Below the pieces are notes generated by a model. That model saw only the letters and a program-made list of their open reading frames with translations. It did no database searches and was not told the origin of the DNA. Below, piece after piece: positions 8,949 through 18,927 of a stretch of DNA of 64,000 nt. Source of the DNA: an uncultured Clostridia bacterium. GTDB taxonomy: Bacteria > Bacillota > Clostridia > Oscillospirales > Acutalibacteraceae. Where the stretch lies: the NCBI GenBank assembly GCA_945863885.1, contig CAMAZY010000008.1, forward strand, positions 1 through 64,000. Reading direction: 5' to 3'. The translations under genes were made by a program, and so were the position numbers. Position 1 is the stretch's first letter. Every line of letters starts with the position of its first letter.

Positions 8949-9440
8949 TTATTTATTTTTTTTATTATGCCGTCCGGGGATTCCGAAAAAGATGAATATG
9001 GTAGCGGGAACAATGCTCAAAGCAAAAAGCAACAGCATCAGCGGATTCGCCGAAAAATACAGATGCATCTGTCTGAACGCTTTCGGCTGTAACAAAACCA
9101 CAAGACCGATAATCACCGCAAAAACAGCATTGACCAAAACGGCGCCTGAGCCGGCATCTTTCGCTTTTTTGGCAAATTCGCTGTATTCAGTTGTTACAAG
9201 ATTGACAGCATTTTCTATCGCTGTATTGACAATTTCTCCCGAAAGGACAAGCGCACTTGCCAAAATCAAAGCACACCAGTCGCTTTTGTCAAGCGAAAAC
9301 CAGTCGGTCAACAGCAGAATAGAAAACATATACGTTACGCATACAAGGTGAATTCTCATGTTCCGCTCGGTTTTTACGGTTGCAGCCACGCCGCTTGCGG
9401 CATAATAAAAACTTTTGAATAAGGCTTTGAGTTTCTCCAT
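8949..9440 (-). CDS. dgkA: Diacylglycerol/undecaprenol kinase family protein
   Basis: GEIVNTAIENAVNL motif, three hydrophobic helices; next to ybeY. Confidence 0.88.
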   Translation of the reverse strand: MEKLKALFKSFYYAASGVAATVKTERNMRIHLVCVTYMFSILLLTDWFSLDKSDWCALILASALVLSGEIVNTAIENAVNLVTTEYSEFAKKAKDAGSGAVLVNAVFAVIIGLVVLLQPKAFRQMHLYFSANPLMLLLFALSIVPATIFIFFGIPGRHNKKNK

Positions 9441-9444
9441 GCGC

Positions 9445-9951
9445 TTATTCGTCCATTGTATAATAGCTTCCGCTTCTGACAAGACCGAGTTGTGTCAATA
9501 CGGCTTCCTCGTGCTCTCTCATATGTACAAGCTCAAGTCCGCCTGCTTCATGATCGTATCCGAGAAGATGCAGCATCGAGTGTACCGTGAGAAAGGCTAT
9601 TTCTCTGTCAAGCGAGTGTCCGTAGACCTTTGCCTGCTTGACGGCGTGTTCAATCGAAATAACAATATCGCCTAAAAGCTGCGCACCGGTTTCGGGGTTG
9701 ACGTCGTATACGCCGTTTTCCCCGAGCGGAAACGATAAAACATCCGTTGATGCGTCAATGTTTCTGTGCTTACGATTCAGCTCATGAATCTGTTCGTCGT
9801 CAACGATTGTAACGCTGATTTCCGCTGAACCTTTGAACTTTTCATTGACAAGAACGGCGTTACAGCAGCGTCTTATCAGCATACGGACACCCGTCGGAAT
9901 TTTTACGGCATTCTGGCTGTTGCTGATGATAACCTTGATTTTATCTTTCAT
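9445..9951 (-). CDS. ybeY: rRNA maturation endonuclease YbeY
   Basis: HSMLHLLGYDHE metal-binding motif; NRKHRNIDASTDVLSFP. Confidence 0.95.
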   Translation of the reverse strand: MKDKIKVIISNSQNAVKIPTGVRMLIRRCCNAVLVNEKFKGSAEISVTIVDDEQIHELNRKHRNIDASTDVLSFPLGENGVYDVNPETGAQLLGDIVISIEHAVKQAKVYGHSLDREIAFLTVHSMLHLLGYDHEAGGLELVHMREHEEAVLTQLGLVRSGSYYTMDE

Positions 9952-10922
9952 TTCCTTTTCTTAGCCTCCTCATACTTTTCGTATGCTTTTATGATATCCT
10001 GAACAAGCTTGTGGCGTACCACGTCTTTTTCAGTAAAGCGTACGGTTTCAATATCGTTTACATTTTTCAGTATTTTTACGGCCTCAACCAGGCCCGACCG
10101 TTTTCCGTCAGGAAGGTCGATCTGCGTTACGTCACCGGTTACGACGATTTTTGAATTAAAGCCGAGTCTTGTCAGGAACATTTTCATCTGTTCAGGTGTC
10201 GTGTTTTGCGCTTCATCAAGAATGATGAAGCTGTCATCGAGCGTCCGGCCTCTCATATAGGCAAGCGGTGCGACTTCAATACTGCCTCGTTCCTGAAAGC
10301 GCTGAAAATTTTCGGCGCCGAGCATATCAAAAAGCGCATCATAAAGCGGTCTTAAATACGGGTCGACCTTTTGCTGTAAATCACCGGGAAGAAAGCCGAG
10401 CTTTTCTCCGGCTTCCACCGCCGGACGGGTCAGGATAATACGGTTGACCTGCTTGGAGCGAAAAGCGCTGACTGCAAGAGCCACGGCAAGATAGGTTTTT
10501 CCCGTACCGGCAGGTCCGATTCCGAGAACAACTGTGTTATTGCGGATGGCCTCAATATACTTCTTCTGACCGAGGGTTTTGGCTTTGATGGGCTTACCTT
10601 TTGCTGTAATACAGACGCATTCAGACGACATGGAAATCAATTTGTCGTCGTTGCCCTCATGCACCATGGATATCACGTATCGGACGTTTTGCTCATTCAG
10701 CGATTCCCCTTTATTGACAAGCGCCAACAGACCGTTAACGGCACGCCTTGCAAGCGAGACAGCTTCCTCGTCGCCTTGTATTTTAAGCTCGCTTCCCCGG
10801 CTTACCACCGTCACGTTGAACTCTTTTTCGATTATGTTGATATTTTCGTCAAACGAGCCGAAAAGACTGACAGCGTGCTCCATCCGGTCTATATTGATAA
10901 TACTTTCAAACAATCGGTACAC
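9948..10922 (-). CDS. phoH: PhoH-like ATPase
   Basis: GIGPAGTGKTYLAVA, PLAYMRGRTLDDSFIILDEAQN; overlaps ybeY. Confidence 0.95.
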   Translation of the reverse strand: MYRLFESIINIDRMEHAVSLFGSFDENINIIEKEFNVTVVSRGSELKIQGDEEAVSLARRAVNGLLALVNKGESLNEQNVRYVISMVHEGNDDKLISMSSECVCITAKGKPIKAKTLGQKKYIEAIRNNTVVLGIGPAGTGKTYLAVALAVSAFRSKQVNRIILTRPAVEAGEKLGFLPGDLQQKVDPYLRPLYDALFDMLGAENFQRFQERGSIEVAPLAYMRGRTLDDSFIILDEAQNTTPEQMKMFLTRLGFNSKIVVTGDVTQIDLPDGKRSGLVEAVKILKNVNDIETVRFTEKDVVRHKLVQDIIKAYEKYEEAKKRK

Positions 10923-11023
10923 CTCAATCGCTTTAAAAACATTTAAATTTATCCATTATGAATTCATTATAACACTTTTTTTAAATTTGTGAATAGATTT
11001 TCATCTTTTTATCCAAATAATTT

Positions 11024-12208
11024 TTAAGAATCCTGCTGATCAAATTCAATTTTTTGTTTGATCCCCATAAAATCAATACAATTCGCTTCATTCGAAATGA
11101 AAAATTTTTGTCCGTCTTCCCTGACACTGAGTTTTTTTTCGAGAATGCGTGTGTTTTTATATTTTTCATATTCTGTATCGGTATAATCATCAAAAAACAG
11201 CGTGTATTTCTTATCGGCATCTGACACGCAGTCTTCGTTATAATATGCCCTGGTTGTTTCACAAATATAAAACGGAAGCTTCGTTTGTCCGAAATACAAA
11301 GAGAACTTTTTTTCGTATTGCTCATACTCTTTTTCACCGGAGAAAAAGCCAAGAGGGATACTGAGTCCGAATAAGCCTATTTTTTTAACGGTTTTTTTAC
11401 TTTGAAAAGACTTGTAATGTTGCTTCATATTTTTTTCGATTGTCAGATCGTTTTCATGAATTGCCGTTATGATCCCCCTCGCCTCCATAAAGATGCAGGA
11501 AGTGTCACGGTTTTCGAATATACCGCTGATGATCAGGTCGCCTTTTTTTACACCGCTCCCCTCCGGGCAGGCTTTTGTGCCGTTGTGAACTTCAACGCTT
11601 AAAAGCACGCCGTCAAAATCGGCAATAATATTGCACGGGTCACAATAGGTTTCGTCCTCTCTTCTTGCTACATAATCCCTCACTTCAATGACGGCATGAC
11701 TGCCCTTGATATTGACCGAGACCCATGAAAGCTTCCCATTCAACGTGGTGATGATGTTTTCAGCCGCCTGAAGTTGATCAATATTCCGCCGGAGTGCGCC
11801 CGGATATACACCGGCTTGCCCGGCCGCCGCAAGTATCGTTTGCCGGCTGAGCGTTTCCGAGCCTGCCGTTTCCACATTCCATATAAAAAGAGAAGCGATA
11901 CACATGAAAACGACAAAAAAGGCTGCGCCTACCGCAAGCCCGACTCTTTTTTCATTGCGTCTGAGAAAAAATACAAATCCGCGTTTTTCCTTACAACAAA
12001 TTTTACAGCCGGAAAGTCTTGCTATTTCACGCAGACGGCGGTATTCACCGGCTCTGATATCCGCTGTAACCGATTTATCATTGATGCTGACATGATTCAG
12101 AACAATGCCTTTTTGTGTACAAAGATTGAAAAAGCGTTCCGTAAAGCCGTCGGTAACGCAGAAAGTGATATAACCAAGAATCCATCTGTATAGTCTTAGA
12201 AAAAACAT
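11024..12208 (-). CDS. yqfD: Sporulation protein YqfD
   Basis: WILGYITFCVTDGFTERFFNLCTQKGI, IPLGF and the position next to a YqfC-like gene and phoH, as in Bacillus yqfC-yqfD-phoH. Confidence 0.85.
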   Translation of the reverse strand: MFFLRLYRWILGYITFCVTDGFTERFFNLCTQKGIVLNHVSINDKSVTADIRAGEYRRLREIARLSGCKICCKEKRGFVFFLRRNEKRVGLAVGAAFFVVFMCIASLFIWNVETAGSETLSRQTILAAAGQAGVYPGALRRNIDQLQAAENIITTLNGKLSWVSVNIKGSHAVIEVRDYVARREDETYCDPCNIIADFDGVLLSVEVHNGTKACPEGSGVKKGDLIISGIFENRDTSCIFMEARGIITAIHENDLTIEKNMKQHYKSFQSKKTVKKIGLFGLSIPLGFFSGEKEYEQYEKKFSLYFGQTKLPFYICETTRAYYNEDCVSDADKKYTLFFDDYTDTEYEKYKNTRILEKKLSVREDGQKFFISNEANCIDFMGIKQKIEFDQQDS

Positions 12209-12284
12209 AATCCATATCCCCTGATTGATAACAAAACGCCGAACGGTGAATGTATCGTTCCTTTCGAACAGATTAGGTCACTGC

Positions 12285-12584
12285 TTATGTACTGAATTCA
12301 ATCGAAACAATTGTTCCTCTGACGACGATCGTGTCCGTACTCGGCGAGCTGATTCCGAGACAATCGCCGCACAGTTTCACAATAACATTTCCGCAATTGA
12401 TTCTGACCGTTGTTTCACAGTATTCGATAATCCCCCGACAGCCTTCAATGGTTGCGGCCTTATTTGAGCACAGCTCAATATGCGGCATTTCAAATTCTTC
12501 CGATGAATCTGGAAAAGCGAAATCAGCAATTTTCTTTCTTTTTTCTTTCTCCAAAACAATCACCCCAACACAGATATAGTCCAT
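12285..12584 (-). CDS. yqfC: YabP/YqfC family sporulation protein
   Basis: Short protein with HIELCSNKAATIEGCRGIIEYCETTVRINCGNVIVKLCGDCLGI; position directly upstream of yqfD. Confidence 0.8.
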   Translation of the reverse strand: MDYICVGVIVLEKEKRKKIADFAFPDSSEEFEMPHIELCSNKAATIEGCRGIIEYCETTVRINCGNVIVKLCGDCLGISSPSTDTIVVRGTIVSIEFST

Positions 12585-12656
12585 TTTATGTTTTTGTTTG
12601 TCGTTTCATACTTATATTTTCTTTGAACGGTTCATATTTATCAAAAGGGTGATAGT

Positions 12657-13781
12657 ATGAAAAAAAATAAAGCTGCTCAATCGGTTTCAAGTTTAAAAAT
12701 CGTACTGAAATACTGCATTTGTGTGTTTGCCGTATTCACCTTGGCGGCCATTACTTTAATTTTTCCGTCACAAAGCGCAAACGGGGTACGAAACGGATTG
12801 GAGCTATGCTTCAGAACGGTCATACCCTCCCTTTTTCCGTTTATGGTGATTTCAAGTTTTCTTGTTCAGAGCAACCTCACGTCAAAGCTCGATCGGATAT
12901 CCGGAAGACTGACCTATTTTCTCTTCCGACAACCAAGCTGTACCGGTTCCGTCATTTTCCTGTCGCTGATAAGCGGATTTCCTGTCGGAACAGAACTTGT
13001 CAGACAGCTTTATGACAGCAAAAAAATCACGAAATCTCAGGGACAGCGGCTTTTATTATTCTGCGTCAATCCCGGACCTGCTTTTGTCATCAGCTGTGTC
13101 GGCGTGCAGATACTCGGTTCGCAAAAAATCGGGGTGATTCTTTTTACTTCCGTTACACTTTCCTCGGTTATTCTCGGAATTCTGACAAGATTTATGGTTA
13201 TTCCCGAAGATGAAGCGGAATCGGTCAGGATTACTGACAATCCGAGACTTTCGCAGTCTCTCGTTGCGGCAGTTTCAAAGAGCACCAACTCCGTTCTGAT
13301 GATCTGCGGCTGGGTTATCGTGTTTTCCACAATTTCTTCTCTTCTTCAGACAGCCGGACTGTCCGAGGGCTTTGCTCTTTTTCTCGATTGCATACTTGAA
13401 GTGACAAACGGATGTTACCGGGCTGTCGGTACTTTTCCGATAAGCGTTGTAGCCGGTATTATAAGCTGGAGCGGTTTTTGTGTTCATTGTCAGGTTATGC
13501 CGGCGATCATAAAGCTTCGTCTCAATTATAAATATTTTGCGACAGGAAGGATTATTTGCGGCGCCTTAGCCTGCGTTATCTGCAGCTTTTTATTAAACAT
13601 TTTTTGCCCCGATACGGCTGTTATCAAACTCAACTATGACAATATAAGCGCAAAAAAACCGGAATTTCTTCCGGTCTCGTTGGGGCTTTTTGCCATGTGT
13701 GCGCTTTTTTTAATCGGCGACAGTGTGAGAATCAGGCTCAAAAGCCGCCACATCAGCCAAACGGCTATTGAAATAAAATAA
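12657..13781 (+). CDS. ylbJ: Sporulation integral membrane protein YlbJ
   Basis: GLELCFRTVIPSLFPFMVISSFLV, SLISGFPVGTELVRQLYDSKKI, CVNPGPAFVISCVG; multi-pass. Confidence 0.85.
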   Translation: MKKNKAAQSVSSLKIVLKYCICVFAVFTLAAITLIFPSQSANGVRNGLELCFRTVIPSLFPFMVISSFLVQSNLTSKLDRISGRLTYFLFRQPSCTGSVIFLSLISGFPVGTELVRQLYDSKKITKSQGQRLLLFCVNPGPAFVISCVGVQILGSQKIGVILFTSVTLSSVILGILTRFMVIPEDEAESVRITDNPRLSQSLVAAVSKSTNSVLMICGWVIVFSTISSLLQTAGLSEGFALFLDCILEVTNGCYRAVGTFPISVVAGIISWSGFCVHCQVMPAIIKLRLNYKYFATGRIICGALACVICSFLLNIFCPDTAVIKLNYDNISAKKPEFLPVSLGLFAMCALFLIGDSVRIRLKSRHISQTAIEIK

Positions 13782-13838
13782 AGGTTATGCTATTATAGTA
13801 AAGCAGTATTTGTTTGCTGCGTTAAAACGATATCGGCG

Positions 13839-14063
13839 GTGAAATTCATGCAGAAATATTACGACAGAAAAAAACACGATCCGAGATGTGAATACTGTAT
13901 TTATGCGAAGATTCCTCTTGACAGATCGGTTGCACTTTGTAAATTTGACGGTGTAATGCCGCTTGACAGCCATTGCAGACGCTACGATTACGACCCGCTC
14001 AAAAGAGTGCCGAAAAAGCTTCGCATCGATACCGATTACACAGCGGAAGATTTCAAGCTTTAA
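13839..14063 (+). CDS. Small Cys-rich conserved hypothetical protein (CxxC...C...C)
   Basis: 74 aa: CEYCIYAKIPLDRSVALCKFDGVMPLDSHCRRYDYDPLKR; probable metal-binding cysteines. Confidence 0.6.
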   Translation: MKFMQKYYDRKKHDPRCEYCIYAKIPLDRSVALCKFDGVMPLDSHCRRYDYDPLKRVPKKLRIDTDYTAEDFKL

Positions 14064-14069
14064 TCATTA

Positions 14070-14231
14070 GGCAACCGCTAAAAACTCAAGGCGTTCGGCA
14101 TAGTGCACAAATGATGTCGAATTTTAGGCAAAAAACCGCAGGAATACTTTGCGTATTTCAAGGTTTTGGGGCGACAAAGGCGGCATTAGTTGGGCATTAT
14201 GACGAATGCCGGGAGGTTTTTAGAGGTTGCC
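14070..14231. repeat. MITE-like 162-bp imperfect palindrome with terminal inverted repeats
   Basis: Left end GGCAACCGCTAAAAAC, right end GTTTTTAGAGGTTGCC; arms remain similar inward (GGCrTTCG.CATA.TGC.CAA.T.ATG.CG) to a centre GGAATAC-TTTGC-GTATTTC. Flanked by ATTA on both sides. Confidence 0.7.
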
Positions 14232-14235
14232 ATTA

Positions 14236-15360
14236 TTATTTAAAATACATGAAAAGCTGGCACTTGATCATGCCGTTATAAAGCTTGCGGCGTTTATCCG
14301 CTTTTCTTGAGAAAAACACTTCGAAATCTTCGGACGGGCTGATGATATAATAAGCCCAGCCGTGCCGTCTTTCGAAACGCTCGCCCATCAATTTGTAGAT
14401 TCTTTCCGCCTCTTTCAGGTCAAGCAGTCTTTCCCCGTACGGCGGATTGCAGATAACGGTTCCCTTTTCGCTTTTCGGTGTGAAATCCTTTAAGTCTCTT
14501 TTTTCGAACGTGATATATCGGTCAACGCCGGCTCTTTGGGCGTTGGCTTTTGCTATGTCAAGGCAAGAAGAATCAATATCCGAGCCGTAAGCGACAAACG
14601 GGCTGTCATGCTTTTCAAGCGAGCGAGCCCGCTCTCTCTCCTCTTTCCAGATTTCCCCGGAAATATTCGACCAGCGTTCAGCGGAAAAATTACGATTGAC
14701 ACCGGGAGCAATGTTGTTGGCAAGCATCGCTCCTTCGATAAGAATCGTACCCGAACCGCACATCGGATCATAAAGCGTATGATAATCCCGCACCCTTGCC
14801 AAACAGCAAAGCGAAGCAGCAAGGGTTTCTTTGATCGGCGCACCGCCTGCCTCAAGACGGTAGCCTCGCTTATGAAGTCCGACACCGGTCGTATCAAGAA
14901 GCAGACTCACCTTGTTTTTCATGATCGAAAACTGAATCTGATGAACAGGTCCCGTTTCGTCAAACCATGAAATATTGTACTTAGACTTCAGTCTTTCCAC
15001 AACGGCTTTTTTGATGATCGACTGACAATCGCTGACAGAGAATAAAGCCGAGTTGATGGAATAGCCCTTGACCGGAAATGCGTCATACGCACCGATCCAT
15101 TCCTCCCACGGCAAAGCCTTCGTGCCCTGAAACAAATCTTCAAAGCTCATCGCTTCAAATGAACCGACAAGAATCTGTACTCTTTCGGCGTAGCGTGAAC
15201 AAATATTGACTCTTGCAAGAATGTTCTCGTCGCCGGAAAACAAAACTCTTCCGTTTTCAGCAGCAACATCGAATGCACCGAGATCTTTCAGTTCATCGGC
15301 AATCAGTTTTTCAAGACCCAGAAGACAAGGGATAACAAAATTTATTTTCATATTGTTCAA
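14236..15360 (-). CDS. THUMP-domain class I SAM-dependent RNA methyltransferase (RlmL/YpsC family)
   Basis: DPMCGSGTILIEGAM, VICNPPYGERL; N-terminal THUMP-like region. Confidence 0.92.
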   Translation of the reverse strand: MNNMKINFVIPCLLGLEKLIADELKDLGAFDVAAENGRVLFSGDENILARVNICSRYAERVQILVGSFEAMSFEDLFQGTKALPWEEWIGAYDAFPVKGYSINSALFSVSDCQSIIKKAVVERLKSKYNISWFDETGPVHQIQFSIMKNKVSLLLDTTGVGLHKRGYRLEAGGAPIKETLAASLCCLARVRDYHTLYDPMCGSGTILIEGAMLANNIAPGVNRNFSAERWSNISGEIWKEERERARSLEKHDSPFVAYGSDIDSSCLDIAKANAQRAGVDRYITFEKRDLKDFTPKSEKGTVICNPPYGERLLDLKEAERIYKLMGERFERRHGWAYYIISPSEDFEVFFSRKADKRRKLYNGMIKCQLFMYFK

Positions 15361-15377
15361 CTCATTTCAAAAAAGAT

Positions 15378-15399
15378 CAGCGGCAGAATCCTGCCGCTG
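15378..15399 (-). terminator. Terminator after hpf
   Basis: Minus strand CAGCGGCAG-GATT-CTGCCGCTG then ATCTTTTTT. Confidence 0.7.
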
Positions 15400-15427
15400 A
15401 ATATTTTAACAGATTATTATTCCGAAA

Positions 15428-15958
15428 TCAATCTTCTTCAGGAATTATTAAGCCGTAACCGCCGTCTTTCCGGGCGTAAACAACGCAAATCTTGTCATCA
15501 TCACCGCTGTTTTTGAACATATAGAACTGATGATCCAAAAGATTCATCTGAAGGATAGCTTCCTCGACGCTTTCAGGCTTTAACAGAATCGACTTTGAAC
15601 GGACAACGTCGTAATTGTCCTCCGGTTCAAACTCGTCGATCGCATCAAATGCCTCAAAAGCACCCTCATGAAGTTTCTTTTCAACCTTCGTCTTGTTCTT
15701 GCGGATCTGACGCACAAGAGAGTCGACGCAGCGGTCAAGAGCATCGTTCATGTTGACAGCCCGCTCCTGAGAGCGATAGAACATGCCGTTATAGAAAATC
15801 GTAATTTCGACAATCTGTTCGGTTTTTTCAACCGTTGCCGTGATTTTCGCTTCGGCTTCGCTGTCAAAGAACTTTTCGACCTTTTTCAGGCGTTTTTCAG
15901 CTCTTTGCTTAAAGGAATCTCTTGGTGTACATTTTCTTCCGATAACCGTTATCTTCAT
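15428..15958 (-). CDS. hpf: Ribosome hibernation-promoting factor, long form
   Basis: MKITVIGRKCTPRDSFKQRAEKRLKKVEKFF and C-terminal VEEAILQMNLLDHQFYMFKN...VVYARKDGGYGLI. Confidence 0.93.
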   Translation of the reverse strand: MKITVIGRKCTPRDSFKQRAEKRLKKVEKFFDSEAEAKITATVEKTEQIVEITIFYNGMFYRSQERAVNMNDALDRCVDSLVRQIRKNKTKVEKKLHEGAFEAFDAIDEFEPEDNYDVVRSKSILLKPESVEEAILQMNLLDHQFYMFKNSGDDDKICVVYARKDGGYGLIIPEED

Positions 15959-16154
15959 AAAGGTCATCTCCTTTCTATATTAAACCCCGAAGGGCGTTAA
16001 ACCGATTGCAAGGCTTATTACAGTATTATAATAGCATAGTTATACAGAAAAATAAAGTGTTTTTACAAAATTTTATATATTTTTTACAAAGAACAAGCAT
16101 GGATTTACTTTCAACTAAATTGTATCTGCATAGTTTATACGCAATTTAAGAGGC

Positions 16155-16183
16155 TTGAAAAAAGACCATAAAAATGGTATAGT
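16155..16183 (+). promoter_or_regulatory. Sigma-A-like promoter for metallophosphoesterase gene
   Basis: TTGAAA-17 bp-TATAGT upstream of an AGGAG site and ATG 16213. Confidence 0.5.
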
Positions 16184-16212
16184 CTTCATAGAAAGCTTAA
16201 AAGGAGAATAAA

Positions 16213-17331
16213 ATGCAAACGCTTCAATTCAAAGACGGACGATTCAAAATCATGCAGATTGCCGACGTTCAGGAAAACGCAATTCCGAATCCCGACACTG
16301 TTTCACTGATCCGGCTTGCAATCGAAAGAGAAAGGCCTGATCTTGTCATTTTTACGGGTGATCAGATCAAAGGGTACTCCCCGTCGTTCAAAAAAGACAC
16401 GCTCAATAAAATTGAAAACCTGTTACTTCGCATTACCGGACCGATTCAGAAGTATAACATTCCGTTTGCCGTTACATTCGGAAATCACGACCGGGACTGC
16501 GGTATTTCAAACCGGGAGCAAATGAAAATTTATCAGAAACTTGACGGCTGTTACACACCCGGCATCCGGAATCAGGACAATCCCGGCACCTATAGTATCC
16601 CGATAAAAGACAGCAAAGGAAAAAAAGACATCTTTTGCCTTTATATCATTGATTCCAACGCAAAAGATGAAAACGGAAATTATGCTCCGGTTTCAAAAGA
16701 ACAGATTAAGTGGTACAAAGCGGAGCGTGATCGGCTTCGGTCTGAAAACGGCACCTGCCTGCCTGCCCTTGTTTTTCAGCATATACCGCTTCCGGAGTAT
16801 TACAAAGCGATAAAAAAATGTTCCCGTTTCAGCAAAGGACGTGTCGAAGCTTACGGCTTACATAAAAACGAGTATTACAAGCTTTACGACGATTCGATTG
16901 CCGACGGCGGCTTTATGCTTGAGTCGCCCGCTTCGCCGGAAATCAACAACGGCGAATTTGAAGCATTCAAGGAGAAAGGCGATGTGCTCGGCGTATTTGT
17001 CGGCCATGACCACAACAACAGCTTTGTAAAAAATGTTGACGGAATTGACCTCGGCTACACACAGGGAGCCGGATTTTCTACTTACGGACCGGGCAAAAAA
17101 AGAGGTGTCAGGATTTTTGAGCTGAAAGAAAGCAATCCCACCGACTACCGGACATATACTGTTACCATGGACGAGCTTTGCGATTACAAACCGTCAAAGC
17201 CGTTCAGTGAGTTTATTCTCTCTCATGCCCCTTCGTCAGTAGCTCAGGTGAAAAGCACGGTGAAAAAGCTTGCGGTTGCCGCCGTCATTTGTTCTTCCGG
17301 TATTTGCTTAAGTAAAATAATCAAAAAATAG
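16213..17331 (+). CDS. Calcineurin-like metallophosphoesterase
   Basis: IADVQ, FTGDQI, TFGNHDRDC, GHDHNN motifs; hydrophobic C-terminal tail. Confidence 0.88.
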   Translation: MQTLQFKDGRFKIMQIADVQENAIPNPDTVSLIRLAIERERPDLVIFTGDQIKGYSPSFKKDTLNKIENLLLRITGPIQKYNIPFAVTFGNHDRDCGISNREQMKIYQKLDGCYTPGIRNQDNPGTYSIPIKDSKGKKDIFCLYIIDSNAKDENGNYAPVSKEQIKWYKAERDRLRSENGTCLPALVFQHIPLPEYYKAIKKCSRFSKGRVEAYGLHKNEYYKLYDDSIADGGFMLESPASPEINNGEFEAFKEKGDVLGVFVGHDHNNSFVKNVDGIDLGYTQGAGFSTYGPGKKRGVRIFELKESNPTDYRTYTVTMDELCDYKPSKPFSEFILSHAPSSVAQVKSTVKKLAVAAVICSSGICLSKIIKK

Positions 17332-17335
17332 CCGA

Positions 17336-17367
17336 ATCCGGCGGGCATAATGAGTTGTCCGCCGGAT
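17336..17367 (+). terminator. Intrinsic terminator
   Basis: ATCCGGCGG-N14-CCGCCGGAT followed by TTTCATTTT. Confidence 0.65.
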
Positions 17368-17424
17368 TTTCATTTTAAGAAACCTCTGAATCAATCACAG
17401 CATACGCTTAGCTGAGAGGATTCC

Positions 17425-18927
17425 TCAACTTTCCGGTTTTTCATACCGTGCAATATCGAACCAGAATTCCACTCCGTCATCGTAGTTCCTGACGCCGAAG
17501 TCACGTCCCTGAAGGTTTTGCGCCGCAGCAACGATCGAAAGACCGAGACCGAATCGACCCGCTGCTCTTGAGTGAGCCTTATCCGCCCTGTAAAAGCTTT
17601 GCCAGATATGCTCAATATCTTCATCAGCAATCGGCTTGCCTGTATTAAACACGGAAACTCTGTAACTGTCTTTGACGGGTACGCAGGTGATTCTGATTAC
17701 TTTTTCATTTTCGCAATGGCTGATTGCGTTTGAAATATAATTGCCGAAAACATTGTCGAGCAGCTCCCTGTCACTGTATCCGATATATTCAGGCGGAACA
17801 TCAAATTCGACCTTAATATTTTTTTGACTGAGAAGCAGTCGGACTGCATCAAGCCGGCGTTCCAGTTCGTCACGAATACACATCGGTACACACGAAATAA
17901 TATTTCCCCGATAATCGTATTTTGTTATCTCGAGAAGTTTGACAACAAGGTTATTCATCTTTTGCACTTCTTCGATGATCGTGTCGCAATATTCCTCCGG
18001 CGAACCATCGACAATGCCGTATTTCAGACCCTCCGCATACCCTTGGATAATGGCAAGCGGGGTCTTTAATTCGTGGGAGGCATTGGCGGTAAACTGCTTC
18101 CTGAGCTCAATTACCTGACGCTCTTTTTCAATCTCCTGCTCAAGGCGTCTGTTTTTTATCTGAAGATCCTTTAAAGTCAGTTCGAGAGACGCTGACAACG
18201 CATTCACACTTGCACTCAGTTCGTCAAGTTCTCTGATTCTGAAAGACGGGCATCGCTGGCCGAAATCCATTTGCGTGATCTTTTTTGTAATACTGTTTAC
18301 CGTGTCAAGGGGTTTGACGAAGGCCATCGTATATATCAACAGCGCAATAACAGCAACAAGAAGAAAAACCGTACTGATCCCGAAAAACGTCCAGCTTGCC
18401 GTTTTGGCATTGCCGGTTATAATGTCTACCGATGAATACAGTATGATGCCGATGTCGGTGTTGGTAAAGTCTCCGTAAACAATATATTTTGCAACAGCGA
18501 AGAACTCCTGCCGTTCTTCAAAAAAGCTCCCGTCACTATTATCTTTATGACTGAGAACCTTCATAATACGTGGCTTCAGCTCATTTTCGGAAGAATTCTG
18601 CTGATTCGGATCAAAAATCCAGCCATTGTTATTGGTCGTATAAATCAGATCCTCATGCGACTTATAGATCTCAATATAGACATTGTACGCACTTTCCAGT
18701 TCGGCTATCGCCTTGTAAAATTCACTGTCATCGAGATTGAGCTCCATTACCGCATCGGCCGCTTTTTTCATATCAAGCTTTGTCGCATATGTATAAATAC
18801 GCGTCATGGAAAGAAACTGAATAAGGTTTAAAAGCACAATCGCAACAACAACAACCGAAAGTGTGATTCCGAACCGACTTCTTATTCCGCTTTTTCGTCT
18901 TTGAGAAGTACCGGCAGACATTATCAT
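17425..18927 (-). CDS. Membrane sensor histidine kinase (HAMP, HisKA, HATPase)
   Basis: ANASHELKTPLAIIQGYAEGL, NYISNAISHC, RFGLGLSIVAA; two transmembrane segments. Confidence 0.93.
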   Translation of the reverse strand: MIMSAGTSQRRKSGIRSRFGITLSVVVVAIVLLNLIQFLSMTRIYTYATKLDMKKAADAVMELNLDDSEFYKAIAELESAYNVYIEIYKSHEDLIYTTNNNGWIFDPNQQNSSENELKPRIMKVLSHKDNSDGSFFEERQEFFAVAKYIVYGDFTNTDIGIILYSSVDIITGNAKTASWTFFGISTVFLLVAVIALLIYTMAFVKPLDTVNSITKKITQMDFGQRCPSFRIRELDELSASVNALSASLELTLKDLQIKNRRLEQEIEKERQVIELRKQFTANASHELKTPLAIIQGYAEGLKYGIVDGSPEEYCDTIIEEVQKMNNLVVKLLEITKYDYRGNIISCVPMCIRDELERRLDAVRLLLSQKNIKVEFDVPPEYIGYSDRELLDNVFGNYISNAISHCENEKVIRITCVPVKDSYRVSVFNTGKPIADEDIEHIWQSFYRADKAHSRAAGRFGLGLSIVAAAQNLQGRDFGVRNYDDGVEFWFDIARYEKPES

